A DNA stretch of 31,981 nt. Source: CAZFVY01 sp964522665 (GTDB taxonomy: Bacteria > Verrucomicrobiota > Verrucomicrobiia > Limisphaerales > CAZFVY01). Location: assembly GCA_964522665.1 (NCBI GenBank), contig CAZFVY010000086.1:1-31981 (forward strand). Reading direction: 5' to 3'. Shown piece by piece: positions 8,097-22,710 of the stretch (position 1 is its first letter; every line of letters begins with the position of its first letter). The notes beneath the pieces were generated by a model, which made no database searches, had not been told where the DNA came from, and saw only the letters and a program-made list of their open reading frames with translations. Both the position numbers and the translations under genes were made by a program.

Positions 8097-8446
8097 AACC
8101 ACGAAAGATTCAGGAAATGATTCGGGTTAAGGAAGCCATTGAGCGCGGCGCGATGACGCCCGCCAAGGTTTGGGAAGCGCTACCCGATGGCAAGGGCGGC
8201 TTGTCGAGGCGGCCAATTAGTCCGAAGGCTTTTCAGCGCGGGCAAAAGGCCGCGTGGGATAAAAGCATCGCCGCGACTCGGCACAAACTGGGCCTGTCGC
8301 AGAATCGATTCGCGCGACTGCTCGGCATCAGCCTCCGCACGCTGCACCACTGGGAGCAAGGGACGCGCACGCCCAGCGGCGCGGCACGCGTGTTGTTGCG
8401 GCTCGCGGAGCGGCATCCAGAAGCCGTGCTGGACGCGGCGACGTGA
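8093..8446 (+). CDS. higA: Xre-family antitoxin (HigA/NadS-like)
   Basis: The 117-residue protein has a C-terminal Xre/Cro helix-turn-helix at about 62-112: TRHKLGLSQNRFARLLGISLRTLHHWEQGTRTPSGAARVLLRLAERHP. This is very close to the HigA-2/NadS type of antitoxin. The N-terminal half is rich in K, R and E and probably wraps the toxin. It starts at ATG 8093 and shares ATGA with the toxin stop, so the two are translationally coupled. It should bind the palindrome in the promoter upstream of the toxin gene (inference). No toxin-free promoter for the antitoxin alone was recognised. Confidence 0.88.
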   Translation: MKPRKIQEMIRVKEAIERGAMTPAKVWEALPDGKGGLSRRPISPKAFQRGQKAAWDKSIAATRHKLGLSQNRFARLLGISLRTLHHWEQGTRTPSGAARVLLRLAERHPEAVLDAAT

Positions 8447-8761
8447 GCCATTCTCGTTGAAAAAGACGGCGATTCACTTTGAAGCATCGGCTGGCGCGGA
8501 TCGTCAGACTCTTGAACCGCGAGCGCGAGCGCGGACTTCCGCGCCCACGCGTCTTGGACACGACACTTGTGTTTGCCATCGGCGCGGGTTTTGGTAGCGT
8601 TCGAGCATAGCCTGGCAGCGATCGACGCCGACCCGCCGGCCGACATTGGGTCGCTCGAATTGCGCTCAAGTGGAGCGTGGATTCCGCGGGCTTGGGGCTC
8701 GGTACGAGGGCTTACCGAGGCGCCCGGTGACAGTGATATTTGCTTAGCTCGAAGTTGAATT
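8447..8761. other. Intergenic stretch, no gene recognised
   Basis: These 315 bases lie between the antitoxin gene and the cytochrome gene. Frames open here on both strands have arginine- and alanine-rich, non-family sequence. I see no convincing promoter, terminator or repeat. Any promoter for the downstream cytochrome operon would have to lie here. Confidence 0.5.
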
Positions 8762-12361
<3,600 letters not shown>

Positions 12362-12363
12362 CC

Positions 12364-13812
12364 ATGCTGTTCGATCAGGAAATTCAGAAATCAATGGCCC
12401 GCCGGGCGTTCCTCAAGACCGCCAGCCTCGGGCTAGGCTCGGTCGCCCTCGGTTCGCTGCTCGGTGAACGCGCCCGCGCCGCGGAGCCGGCGCTGGTCAA
12501 GGCGCCGATGGGCGTGATGAACCCGCCCTCCTTCGCGCCCAAGGCCAAGCGCGTCATTTACCTGTTCATGTCGGGCGCGCCGTCGCAGATCGATCTTTAC
12601 GATCCGAAACCGGCGTTGCGCGGGATGACCGGGCAACTCCTGCCCGAATCGGTGCGCATGGGCCAGCGCATCACCGGCATGACCAGCGGCCAGAAGTATC
12701 TGCTCTGCGTTGGCTCGCCTTTCGAGTTCAAACGTTACGGCGAATGCGGCACGGAGATGAGCGAGGTGATGCCTCACATCGGCGGCGTCGCCGACGACAT
12801 CAGCCTGCTGCGCGCGGTCCACACCGACCCGATCAATCACGATCCCGCGGTCACCTATCTTTTCTCCGGCAACCAGCAGCCGGGCCGGCCGACGCTCGGC
12901 GCCTGGGTCTCGTATGGATTGGGGAGTGAGAACAGCAACCTGCCGGCGTTCATCGTGATGCTCTCCGGTCACGGCGGCCAATCGCTCCAATCGCGGTATT
13001 GGGGGAACGGTTTTCTACCGAGCAATCATCAGGGTGTACAATTTCGGGGACAAGGCGATCCGGTGCTTTTCATATCGAACCCGCCGGGACTGAGCCAGGA
13101 CACGCGCCGCCGCATGTTGGACAACGTGCAAGCGCTGAACCAAATGCAGTTGGGCCAGTTGAACGATCCCGAGATCGCCACGCGCATCGAGGCCTACGAA
13201 ATGGCCTTCCGCATGCAGACCAGCGTGCCGGAATTGATGGACATCTCCAAGGAACCAAAGGAGACGCTCGATCTTTACGGCGCGGAGCCGGGCAAAGGCT
13301 CATTCGCGAACAACTGTCTCCTCGCGCGGCGGCTGGCCGAGCGCGGCGTCCGCTTCATCAATCTTTGCCATCGCGATTGGGACCACCACGGCGGCCTGCT
13401 CAACGGCGTGCGCGACCAGGCCCGCCAGACCGACCGCGCCTCCGCGGCGCTGATCAAGGACTTGAAGCAGCGCGGGTTGCTCGATGAAACGCTCGTCATC
13501 TGGGGCGGCGAATTCGGACGCACGGCCTACAGCCAGGGCAACATCACGCGCGAGAATTTCGGCCGGGATCATCACCCGCGCTGCTACAGTCTCTGGCTCG
13601 CCGGCGGCGGCATCAAAGGTGGCATGGTCCATGGCGTCACCGATGATTTTTCGTACAACATCGTCAGCGGCGGCGTCCACATCAACGATCTCCACGCCAC
13701 CATCCTCCGTTGCCTCGGCATCGATCACGAGCGCCTGACCTACCGTTTCCAAGGCCGCGATTTCCGCCTCACCGACGTCGCCGGTAAAGTCGTGACGCCC
13801 ATCCTCGCGTAG
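12364..13812 (+). CDS. DUF1501 domain-containing protein, Tat-exported
   Basis: The 482-residue protein has a twin-arginine signal (ARRAFLKTASLGLGSVALGS, about 12-31) ending near RARA. The DUF1501 body belongs to the alkaline-phosphatase-like/sulfatase fold group. Visible landmarks are IYLFMSGAPSQIDLYDPKP, the FAPKAK lead-in, WDHHGGL around 340, VIWGGEFGRTAYSQ near 380, and DHHPRCYSLWLAGGGIKGG near 400. It starts two bases after the stop of the PSD1 cytochrome gene, so the pair is one operon. Folding in the cytoplasm before Tat export suggests a bound metal (inference). The substrate and reaction are unknown. The ATG at 12364 is used. An internal ATG ten codons on (MARRAFLK) would also keep the Tat motif. 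Confidence 0.92.
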   Translation: MLFDQEIQKSMARRAFLKTASLGLGSVALGSLLGERARAAEPALVKAPMGVMNPPSFAPKAKRVIYLFMSGAPSQIDLYDPKPALRGMTGQLLPESVRMGQRITGMTSGQKYLLCVGSPFEFKRYGECGTEMSEVMPHIGGVADDISLLRAVHTDPINHDPAVTYLFSGNQQPGRPTLGAWVSYGLGSENSNLPAFIVMLSGHGGQSLQSRYWGNGFLPSNHQGVQFRGQGDPVLFISNPPGLSQDTRRRMLDNVQALNQMQLGQLNDPEIATRIEAYEMAFRMQTSVPELMDISKEPKETLDLYGAEPGKGSFANNCLLARRLAERGVRFINLCHRDWDHHGGLLNGVRDQARQTDRASAALIKDLKQRGLLDETLVIWGGEFGRTAYSQGNITRENFGRDHHPRCYSLWLAGGGIKGGMVHGVTDDFSYNIVSGGVHINDLHATILRCLGIDHERLTYRFQGRDFRLTDVAGKVVTPILA

Positions 13813-14145
13813 GCGCCGCCTCGTAACCCAGGGTGGGGCGAGGCTCGGCCAAGCCCTGAAAAAGCGGCGTGATCTCCTGTTTGCTAACCCACGCGCGATC
13901 CCGCCGAAATGCCGTCGCACCAACTTGGGCTCGCTGCCGAGGGGCGTTGTGGGTGTCCCGACCCTCGTCACGGCTCGCCCGCCTACGCCTATGGCTTCGG
14001 CGCGGTCGATGGCTTGTCGCGCCGGAGCGAGAGCGAAGGCGGAGCAGAGGGCCCCACCATTCGCCTCGAGGCATTCTTGGCCCGATCGCGCCGCGACCAG
14101 AGAATCGTTAGGTTAACGCTTTCACCGCGTTCGCCACCCGGCGCC
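13813..14145. other. Intergenic stretch between convergent genes, no gene recognised
   Basis: These 333 bases separate the convergent ends of the DUF1501 gene and the kinase-MurQ gene. They contain purine-rich degenerate repeats of a GGAGCGA/GGCGGAGC kind (about 14015-14050) and GC-rich text. I see no coding sequence with family character and no stem with a T-run that would make a clear terminator. Confidence 0.5.
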
Positions 14146-16122
14146 TCAACCCCGCCGCGCCTTTGGATTGAAGTGCAGTTTCTTCAGCGCGCCTTTGACG
14201 TTCCAATCGGCCGCCGCCAAGGCCGCTTGCGCGGCGCCGTAGTCAGCCCCCGTCAACGCTTGGACGATGCGCGTGGCGCGGTCGCGCAATTTGATGTTCG
14301 ACGGATTCACATCGACCATCAGATTGCTGATGACCTTGCCCGTCTGAACCATCGCCAGCGTCGTGAAAATGTTCAGGATCAATTTCGTGGCCGTGCCGCT
14401 CTTCAGGCGTGTCGAGCCGGTCAGGATTTCCGGGCCGACGTTCGGGGCGATGATCACCGTCGGCTTCCGTTCGCGCGGGACTTGCAGCGCGGGATTGAAG
14501 CAAAGCATCACCGTGGCGGCTCCGCGCCGCTTGGCCTCGCCCAAGGCTCCCCACACGAAGGGCGTGCGCCCGCTGGCGGCGATCCCGACGACGACATCGT
14601 CGCGGTCAACGCCGCGGAATTTAATCGCGTCGGCGCCGGCCGCGGCGTCATCCTCGGCGCCTTCCAACGACTCCCAAATCGCGCGCTGGCCGCCCGCCAT
14701 GATACCCTGCACCTGCTCGGGCGGCGCGCGGAACGTCGGCGGGCATTCACTGGCGTCGAGCACGCCCATGCGCCCGCTGGTGCCGGCGCCGATGTAGATC
14801 AAGCGTCCGCCCCGGCGAAACGCGCGGATGATCAAACGCAACGTGCGCTCGATTCTTGGCCGTTCCGCCAGGATCGCCGCGGGAATCTTTTCGTCCTCGC
14901 GCAACATCAACTCGATGGCGGCTCCCAACGGCAGCCGGTCGAGGTCGCGCGAGAGCGGATTCCTCTGCTCAGTGGGTGAGAGCAACAGCGACGCCAACTC
15001 CGGCGGCGGTTTGGCGGTCGCGACAGAACCGCCGGTCGTGGCCGCCGCGGACAACTCGGCTGGCTCGACGGCTCCGTTGCCGCCCGCGTTCACCCAGGCT
15101 TGGCGCGCCAATTCCACTGCGCCCCAGACGCTCTCGCGTTCGAGCGGTTTGACCTTCGCGTTCGGCCACAAGCGGCGCAGGCCGCGCGCGACTTGGTCAC
15201 GGAAACGGGGTTGTTGGAGCAGTACGCTGCCGGCGCAAATGAATTCGACTTCCAAACCGCCCGCCGCAAGTCGCCGCGCGCAACTGAACGCGTCATGGGC
15301 CAGGCCCTGCGCCGCGCCTTTCAGGATATCGGTGGCAATGGGATCGCGCTTTCCCCAGGCGGCGAAAACCTCGATCGCGAGCGCGGCGACGTCCGCCTTG
15401 CCGGCTTGCTGCGTCCAGGCGATCAACTCCTCGGGGTGGTTCAGATGCAACGCCCGCAGGATGCCTTGCCCGAGCGCCGACCACTCGCCGTCGCGGTCGA
15501 GGTAATAGACGATGGCCTTGAGCGCGCGCAGGCCGATGTGATAGCCGCTCCCTTTGTCGCCGAGCAAATGGCCCCAACCGCCGACCTTGGCGACCGTGCC
15601 CGCCGCCGAGCGGCCGTAGCAACAGGAACCGGTGCCGCTGAGGATGATGACGCGGGCGGCCGATTGCCGCCCCGCCGGACGGGCGGCGGCCGCGAGCGCG
15701 GTTTCCAAATCGTGCGACGTCGAGCAAGGCGCTCCCGGCCACGCCTTCGCGGCCGCCGCGGCGACTTGCCGTCGGTCATCGTCGCCCCGGACGCCAGCCA
15801 TCCCGATTGCCAGCGCCGAGGGCGCCGGAAACGTTTCCGCCAGCGTCTGAAAATGTTGGACGAGTTGAGCGTCCGTGAGCAAGCGCAAGTTGGCCGGCCC
15901 GGCCTCGACCCGGCGCAACGCCTTGCCGTGCGCGTCCGCCAGCAACGCCACCGTGCGCGTGCCGCCGCATTCGATGCCCAGAAATGTCGTTGGCGCGGCG
16001 GCCAGCGCCGCGTTCGCCGCGGGCGACTTGGATCGACGGGTCGTTTTACTCACGCGCGCATCGTAACGCGCCAGCCGGACTGGAGCAAGCCGCCGGGAAG
16101 ACCGCTGCCGGGACTCTTGCAT
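14146..16122 (-). CDS. murQ: Fused BadF/BadG-type amino-sugar kinase and N-acetylmuramic acid 6-phosphate etherase (MurQ)
   Basis: About 658 residues in one frame. The N-terminal part (about 45-345) is a BadF/BadG/BcrA ATPase-family sugar kinase: FLGIECGGTRT phosphate-1 loop, ILSGTGSCCYG, GGWGHLLGDKGSGYHIG, and a late ICAGSVL segment. A Gly/Ala/Pro-rich linker (345-380) leads to a full MurQ (about 383-655): SPTEQRNPLSRDLDRL, GRLIYIGAGTSGRMGVLDASECPPTF with the catalytic-type Glu in SEC, the EGAEDD segment, GPEILTGSTRLKSGTATK, and a C-terminal UBA-like helical part (VQALTGADYGAAQAAL). MurQ cleaves the lactyl ether of MurNAc-6-phosphate to give GlcNAc-6-phosphate and D-lactate. A kinase of this family (MurK) makes MurNAc-6-phosphate from MurNAc. 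The fused enzyme could do both steps in the cytoplasm (inference). ATG 16122 and GTG 16053 are possible starts. Confidence 0.9.
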   Translation of the reverse strand: MQESRQRSSRRLAPVRLARYDARVSKTTRRSKSPAANAALAAAPTTFLGIECGGTRTVALLADAHGKALRRVEAGPANLRLLTDAQLVQHFQTLAETFPAPSALAIGMAGVRGDDDRRQVAAAAAKAWPGAPCSTSHDLETALAAAARPAGRQSAARVIILSGTGSCCYGRSAAGTVAKVGGWGHLLGDKGSGYHIGLRALKAIVYYLDRDGEWSALGQGILRALHLNHPEELIAWTQQAGKADVAALAIEVFAAWGKRDPIATDILKGAAQGLAHDAFSCARRLAAGGLEVEFICAGSVLLQQPRFRDQVARGLRRLWPNAKVKPLERESVWGAVELARQAWVNAGGNGAVEPAELSAAATTGGSVATAKPPPELASLLLSPTEQRNPLSRDLDRLPLGAAIELMLREDEKIPAAILAERPRIERTLRLIIRAFRRGGRLIYIGAGTSGRMGVLDASECPPTFRAPPEQVQGIMAGGQRAIWESLEGAEDDAAAGADAIKFRGVDRDDVVVGIAASGRTPFVWGALGEAKRRGAATVMLCFNPALQVPRERKPTVIIAPNVGPEILTGSTRLKSGTATKLILNIFTTLAMVQTGKVISNLMVDVNPSNIKLRDRATRIVQALTGADYGAAQAALAAADWNVKGALKKLHFNPKARRG

Positions 16123-16356
16123 CAAAATTTAACGTCGGTTGCCGTTCGAGAGCCATTCTGAGATTCCGTGCGGAAGCCTGGTGTAGTGTCTCATAAATAA
16201 CTGTTCATATGCGGCTCGCGGAAGCAGGAGGTCCCTCGCGCTCTCGCCGCGCGGATCAACCGCGCGACGCGTCATCGACTCACCAATGCCTCGCGCCACG
16301 CCCCGATTCCGCCGATTCCATTTTCCGAACCCGCGCGGGAGTGGTAAGAGTCTTCC

Positions 16357-19065
<2,709 letters not shown>

Positions 19066-19250
19066 CCCGCCGCCGGAATTCGTCCGGGGGGCAGGGCGCG
19101 CGCGTCGGCCTTCGAAGCGATAGCTCGACCGATAGCGTGGCCGCGCGAGCACAGGACAGATTTCAACACTTTGTTGGCCCGAACCGCTTTGACTCCTCGC
19201 GCGCGGGCATCTGGCTGGCCGTCGCGCGCGGTTCCTGATATTTTCCGTCC

Positions 19251-19871
19251 ATGGCTAAGAAACGCGATGATAGCGGGATGCAGGCTAAACTGATGAACGC
19301 GGCCATGACGGCCTTTTCCAAAAAGGGTCTCAACCATTGCCGAATGTCAGACATCGCGGAGGCGGCCGGTCTAGCCCGGGGTACGGCCTACCTTTACTTC
19401 AAGAGCAAAGAGCAGCTTATGCTGCGCATGTATAAGCTTTATTCCTCAAGAATGATCGAAAGCCAGAAAACCATGCTGGCCCAGGCGGGCGATTTAACCG
19501 CCCGGCAACTCCTGGATCGGGCGTGTCAGGCGTGTCTCCGCTCCGGCATCAGCCATCGCCGGACGTTTGGCCTCTGGTTTCAATTCCTCGCGTTGGGATC
19601 GTCGCCGTCGCTCGGAAAAGAGGTTCGGAATACGCTCGCGGAAAACTACCGGGGCCACAGCGCCTACTTCGAAGACCTGGTCGAGAAGGGCAAACAAGCC
19701 GGCGAGTTCCGCCCGAACGCCAGCAGCCGCGCCGTCGCCGCCGCGTTGGTCGGCTTGCTGGAAGGACTCATGATTCGACAGTACGCCGATCCCGGATTGA
19801 CCCGCCTGGAAAGCGACTATTCCGAGTTGGTTTGCCTCATCCTGGACGGCATCAGCGCTAGAGAAAAGTAG
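19251..19871 (+). CDS. TetR/AcrR family transcriptional regulator
   Basis: The 206-residue protein has an N-terminal helix-turn-helix at about 12-60 (MNAAMTAFSKKGLNHCRMSD, then AEAAGLARGTAYLYFKSKEQL), the standard TetR pattern. The rest is a helical ligand-binding and dimer domain (about 70-200). It starts at ATG 19251. It lies 62 bases upstream of the hpnH-like gene in the same direction. The intervening DNA holds a promoter whose spacer is a TetR-type palindrome, so the most likely target is hpnH (inference). The ligand is unknown. I see no comparable palindrome ahead of the tetR gene itself, so it may not be autoregulated at that site. Confidence 0.9.
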   Translation: MAKKRDDSGMQAKLMNAAMTAFSKKGLNHCRMSDIAEAAGLARGTAYLYFKSKEQLMLRMYKLYSSRMIESQKTMLAQAGDLTARQLLDRACQACLRSGISHRRTFGLWFQFLALGSSPSLGKEVRNTLAENYRGHSAYFEDLVEKGKQAGEFRPNASSRAVAAALVGLLEGLMIRQYADPGLTRLESDYSELVCLILDGISAREK

Positions 19872-19895
19872 TCTCGCGCGGGCCGCGGAATGGGC

Positions 19896-19925
19896 TTGAC
19901 AATGAATGAACCGTCGTTCATTAAT
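19896..19925 (+). promoter_or_regulatory. Predicted sigma-70-type promoter of hpnH
   Basis: A perfect TTGACA (19896-19901) is followed after 18 bases by ATTAAT (19920-19925), a four-of-six -10. Transcription would start near 19932, only about two bases before the ATG at 19934. The weak -10 makes this less certain than the -35. Confidence 0.55.
19905..19922. promoter_or_regulatory. TetR-type palindromic operator at hpnH
   Basis: AATGAAC-CGTC-GTTCATT has perfect seven-base arms and a four-base centre. It fits the TGAAC/GTTCA style of many TetR-family sites and occupies the promoter spacer, so bound repressor would block polymerase. The likely binder is the TetR protein encoded immediately upstream. 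Confidence 0.72.
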
Positions 19926-19933
19926 AGGCCCGC

Positions 19934-20944
19934 ATGGTTCCTATTTCACAAATGTGGACGGTGGCGACCTACATCCTGGCGCAGAAAATCAAGCGCCGCA
20001 AAAAATACCCGCTCCTGCTGATGCTCGAACCCCTGTTTCGATGCAACCTGGCCTGCGCCGGCTGCGGAAAGATCCAATACCCGGAGTCCACTTTGAACCG
20101 GCGCCTCACGCCGGAACAATGCTGGGCGGCGGCGGAAGAATGCGGCGCCCCGATGGTGGCGATCCCGGGAGGCGAACCTTTGATTCACCCGGAGATTGAT
20201 CAGATCGTGGCCGGCTTCGTGGCGCGGAAAAAATACATCTATCTGTGCACCAACGCGCTCTTGTTGAAGCGAAAACTCGACCTTTTCCAACCTTCCAAAT
20301 ACTTAAGTTTCTCCGTTCACCTTGATGGGCTTCGGGAACATCACGACGCCGCGGTCTGCCGTGAGGGCACGTTTGACATCGCCGTGGCCGCGATCAAGGA
20401 GGCCGTCAGCCGCGGTTTTCGCGTCACCACCAACTCCACGTTGTTCGAAGGGGTCAATCCCGGGGAAGTTCGCCAGTTTTTCGACACCGTCATGGAATTG
20501 GGCGTTGAAGGCATGATGATTTCGCCCGGTTACCGCTACGAAAAGGCGCCCGATCAGGACCATTTCCTGCGCAAACAACGGAGCAACGATCTCTTCCGAC
20601 AGATTTTGGAGAATCCTAATCCGCGTTGGAAATTCAACCTCTCGCCGCTTTTCCTCCGCTTTCTGCAAGGCAAGATTGAATACGATTGCACTCCGTGGGG
20701 AATGCCCACTTATAATATCTTCGGGTGGCAAAAACCGTGTTATCTGCTCCAGGATGGCTATGCGGGGACCTTCGTCGAGTTGATGGCATCGACCGCGTGG
20801 GACAACTATGGCGCCAAGAGCGGCAATTCCAAATGCGCCGACTGCATGGTCCACTCCGGCTACGAAGCTTCCGCCGTGAATGACACGTTTGGTTCACCGG
20901 CGGGTTTTGCGCGCGCGGTAAAGGCTACGCTGTTTCCCTCCTGA
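19934..20944 (+). CDS. hpnH: Radical SAM protein, HpnH-like (adenosyl-hopene transferase)
   Basis: The 336-residue protein closely follows HpnH. It has the lead YPLLLMLEPLFRCNLACAGC with the radical SAM cluster motif CX3CX2C (Cys37, 41, 44), then GKIQYPE, IPGGEPLIHPEI, the substrate region FSVHLDG, and a Cys-containing C-terminus (CTPWGMPTYNIFGWQKPCYL, CADCMVHSGYE). HpnH joins a 5'-deoxyadenosyl group to a hopene to make adenosylhopane, the first step of extended C35 hopanoid synthesis. ATG 19934 gives the N-terminus expected for the family. No squalene-hopene cyclase or other hpn gene is in the window, so the gene stands apart from the usual cluster. Control by the adjacent TetR protein is likely. 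Distant HpnH paralogues with other roles cannot be excluded. Confidence 0.88.
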   Translation: MVPISQMWTVATYILAQKIKRRKKYPLLLMLEPLFRCNLACAGCGKIQYPESTLNRRLTPEQCWAAAEECGAPMVAIPGGEPLIHPEIDQIVAGFVARKKYIYLCTNALLLKRKLDLFQPSKYLSFSVHLDGLREHHDAAVCREGTFDIAVAAIKEAVSRGFRVTTNSTLFEGVNPGEVRQFFDTVMELGVEGMMISPGYRYEKAPDQDHFLRKQRSNDLFRQILENPNPRWKFNLSPLFLRFLQGKIEYDCTPWGMPTYNIFGWQKPCYLLQDGYAGTFVELMASTAWDNYGAKSGNSKCADCMVHSGYEASAVNDTFGSPAGFARAVKATLFPS

Positions 20945-21365
20945 ATTGCGTTTCGTCAGGAAGCGCGGCCTTCGCACGCGCGCGTTCTTGCTGGCTCGAA
21001 TCGATCTTTCGAAGCGGGGAAATCGTGGATGGGTTCGTCCGCCGCCCGGCTCGTATCCTGACCGGAACGCTTCCCGGCCCAAAACGCCTGGGCGAGCGCC
21101 GCGGGCTTCGGTCCTGGTTTGGCGCGTTTTAAGGTTTAATTAATCGCTTGTCGGTCGCGCCGGCGTGGGGACCGGAGAACGATTCCGGCCTCTTTGATCT
21201 TCCGAACTCACTGGAAACGTTGGCTCCGTCTGGCCGGGCGAGAAGTCGGCCGCCCGAGCGCTCATCCCTCTGAACTCAATCCCGGCCACTTTCCTCTCCG
21301 GCCGGGCCGGCGCCAAAAATCTGTCACGTTTTTCTCGGCGCCGCTGTTTACTGATAGAAAAAGCT
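20945..21365. other. Intergenic stretch upstream of the sigma factor gene
   Basis: These 421 bases carry no coding sequence with family character. The AT-rich patch at 21128-21145 (GTTTAATTAATCG) is the only strong composition change. The last 45 bases hold a candidate ECF-type promoter, listed separately. No clear terminator for the hpnH gene was found. Confidence 0.5.
21322..21350 (+). promoter_or_regulatory. Candidate ECF-sigma-type promoter
   Basis: TGTCACG (21322-21328) and TGTTTA (21345-21350) are 16 bases apart and lie directly before the GTG of the sigma factor gene. The spacing and the non-housekeeping -35 would suit autoregulation by the ECF factor. The consensus for this factor is unknown to me, so this is tentative. 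Confidence 0.35.
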
Positions 21366-22706
21366 GTGGAAACGAACGATTGGAGCCTGCTTCAGGAATA
21401 CGCGACCGGTAAGTCGGAGGCGGCTTTCCGCGCCTTGGTGGAACGCTACGCGGGGCTGGTTTATCACGCGGCGCTCCGGCGCTCGGGGAATCCGCACGCG
21501 GCCGAGGAGATTGCCCAGGCGGTGTTCATCGCGCTGGCGCGCAAGGCCGGCGGCATCCCCCGGCGCGCCTCGCTCGCCGGCTGGCTCTATCAGGCGGCGC
21601 GGTTCGCCGGGTCGAACCTGGCCCGCGAAGCCGCCAGCCGCCAACGCCACGAACAGGAAGCCGTGATCATGGAAACAACGCTTGCGCCCGCGGAAGCCGA
21701 GTCGGTCTGGCAGCAAATCTCGCCCCGCCTCTACGAAGCCCTCGATCAGCTCTCGTCCCGCGACCGCGACGCGCTGTTGATCCGCTTTTTCGAGGGCAAG
21801 AGCCATCGTGAACTCGCGCTGGCACTCGGGGTGAGCGAGGAGGCGGCCCGGACGCGCGTTTCGCGGGCGGTCGAGAGACTGCGTTCGATTTTTGCGCGGC
21901 GCGGCATCGCGGCGCCGACGGCCGCGTTGACCGCCGCGCTGGCGGCGCACGGCGCGCAGGCGGCGCCAGCCGGTCTGGCCGCCTCGATCACGGCGGCGGC
22001 GCTGGCCGGTGGCGCTTCGGGAGCCGTATCAACGCTCGCGACCGCGGAAGGCATCTTAAAACTTATGGCTTGGTCCAAACTCAAAACCACTCTCCTCACC
22101 GGCGCGGTCTTATTATTCGGCGCCGCCACCACGGGCATCGTCATCCTGAAAACCGCCAATCCGGCCAAACTCGGACGGTTCGGCGGCGCCCCGGCGGTCG
22201 TGGACCGGACGACGCCGAAAGGCACCCTGTTCGTCATGGCCCGCGCCATGGCGGACGGGGACGTGCAGACTTATCTGGACTGCTTTCTCTTCACCACCGC
22301 CGAAGAATTGAAACTCAAGGGCGCCTTGGCCGATTTGGTGGCCGCGAACGCGCGGTTCCAAAAGGCCGCCGCCGCGCGGTTCGGCGCCGACGCCGCGCGG
22401 GCGGTGTTCGGCCGCCAGCCGTTCGTGATGCCGCCCGACTTTCTGGCGACCGGCAAGGAGACCATCGACGGCGATTCCGCGGGCGTCGCGTTCGGCGGGA
22501 AGCTGGGCCGGCCGATGGAATTGACGAAGGTTGGGGGAGAATGGAAACTGAAGGCGGGCCGATTCCTGAATCTGCCGCCGCTCGCCCTGAGCGACATGTG
22601 CGCGCGGGTTGCCAAGACCATGAATGACGCCAGCGCCGGAATCTCGCAAAACCAGTTCCAGACGCCGCTCGAGGCGATTGAAAAGGCCAAGACGGACGCG
22701 GAATAA
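21366..22706 (+). CDS. ECF-type sigma-70 factor with C-terminal transmembrane extension
   Basis: The 446-residue protein is about twice the length of a classical ECF factor. Sigma region 2 lies at about 18-90 (AFRALVERYAGLVYHAALRR ... AEEIAQAVFIALARKA ... GWLYQAAR). Region 4 lies at about 115-175 (LYEALDQLSSRDRDALLIRF ... SHRELALALGVSEEAARTRVSRAVERLR). An Ala-rich stretch follows (180-225), then a membrane helix near 240-262, then a C-terminal domain (about 280-440) of unknown fold that would lie outside the membrane. Planctomycetes and Verrucomicrobia have many ECF factors with fused C-terminal domains, in which the extension is thought to act as a built-in regulator. The start is GTG 21366. 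A pseudopilin gene begins four bases after the stop, so the two form one operon. Confidence 0.88.
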   Translation: METNDWSLLQEYATGKSEAAFRALVERYAGLVYHAALRRSGNPHAAEEIAQAVFIALARKAGGIPRRASLAGWLYQAARFAGSNLAREAASRQRHEQEAVIMETTLAPAEAESVWQQISPRLYEALDQLSSRDRDALLIRFFEGKSHRELALALGVSEEAARTRVSRAVERLRSIFARRGIAAPTAALTAALAAHGAQAAPAGLAASITAAALAGGASGAVSTLATAEGILKLMAWSKLKTTLLTGAVLLFGAATTGIVILKTANPAKLGRFGGAPAVVDRTTPKGTLFVMARAMADGDVQTYLDCFLFTTAEELKLKGALADLVAANARFQKAAAARFGADAARAVFGRQPFVMPPDFLATGKETIDGDSAGVAFGGKLGRPMELTKVGGEWKLKAGRFLNLPPLALSDMCARVAKTMNDASAGISQNQFQTPLEAIEKAKTDAE

Positions 22707-22710
22707 CGCC

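Noticed and set aside
13909..14979. A 356-residue plus-strand frame spanning the gap after the DUF1501 gene
   Set aside because: Most of it is antisense to the MurQ half, and the first part has composition like the shadow frames, so it does not rescue the intergenic stretch as coding.
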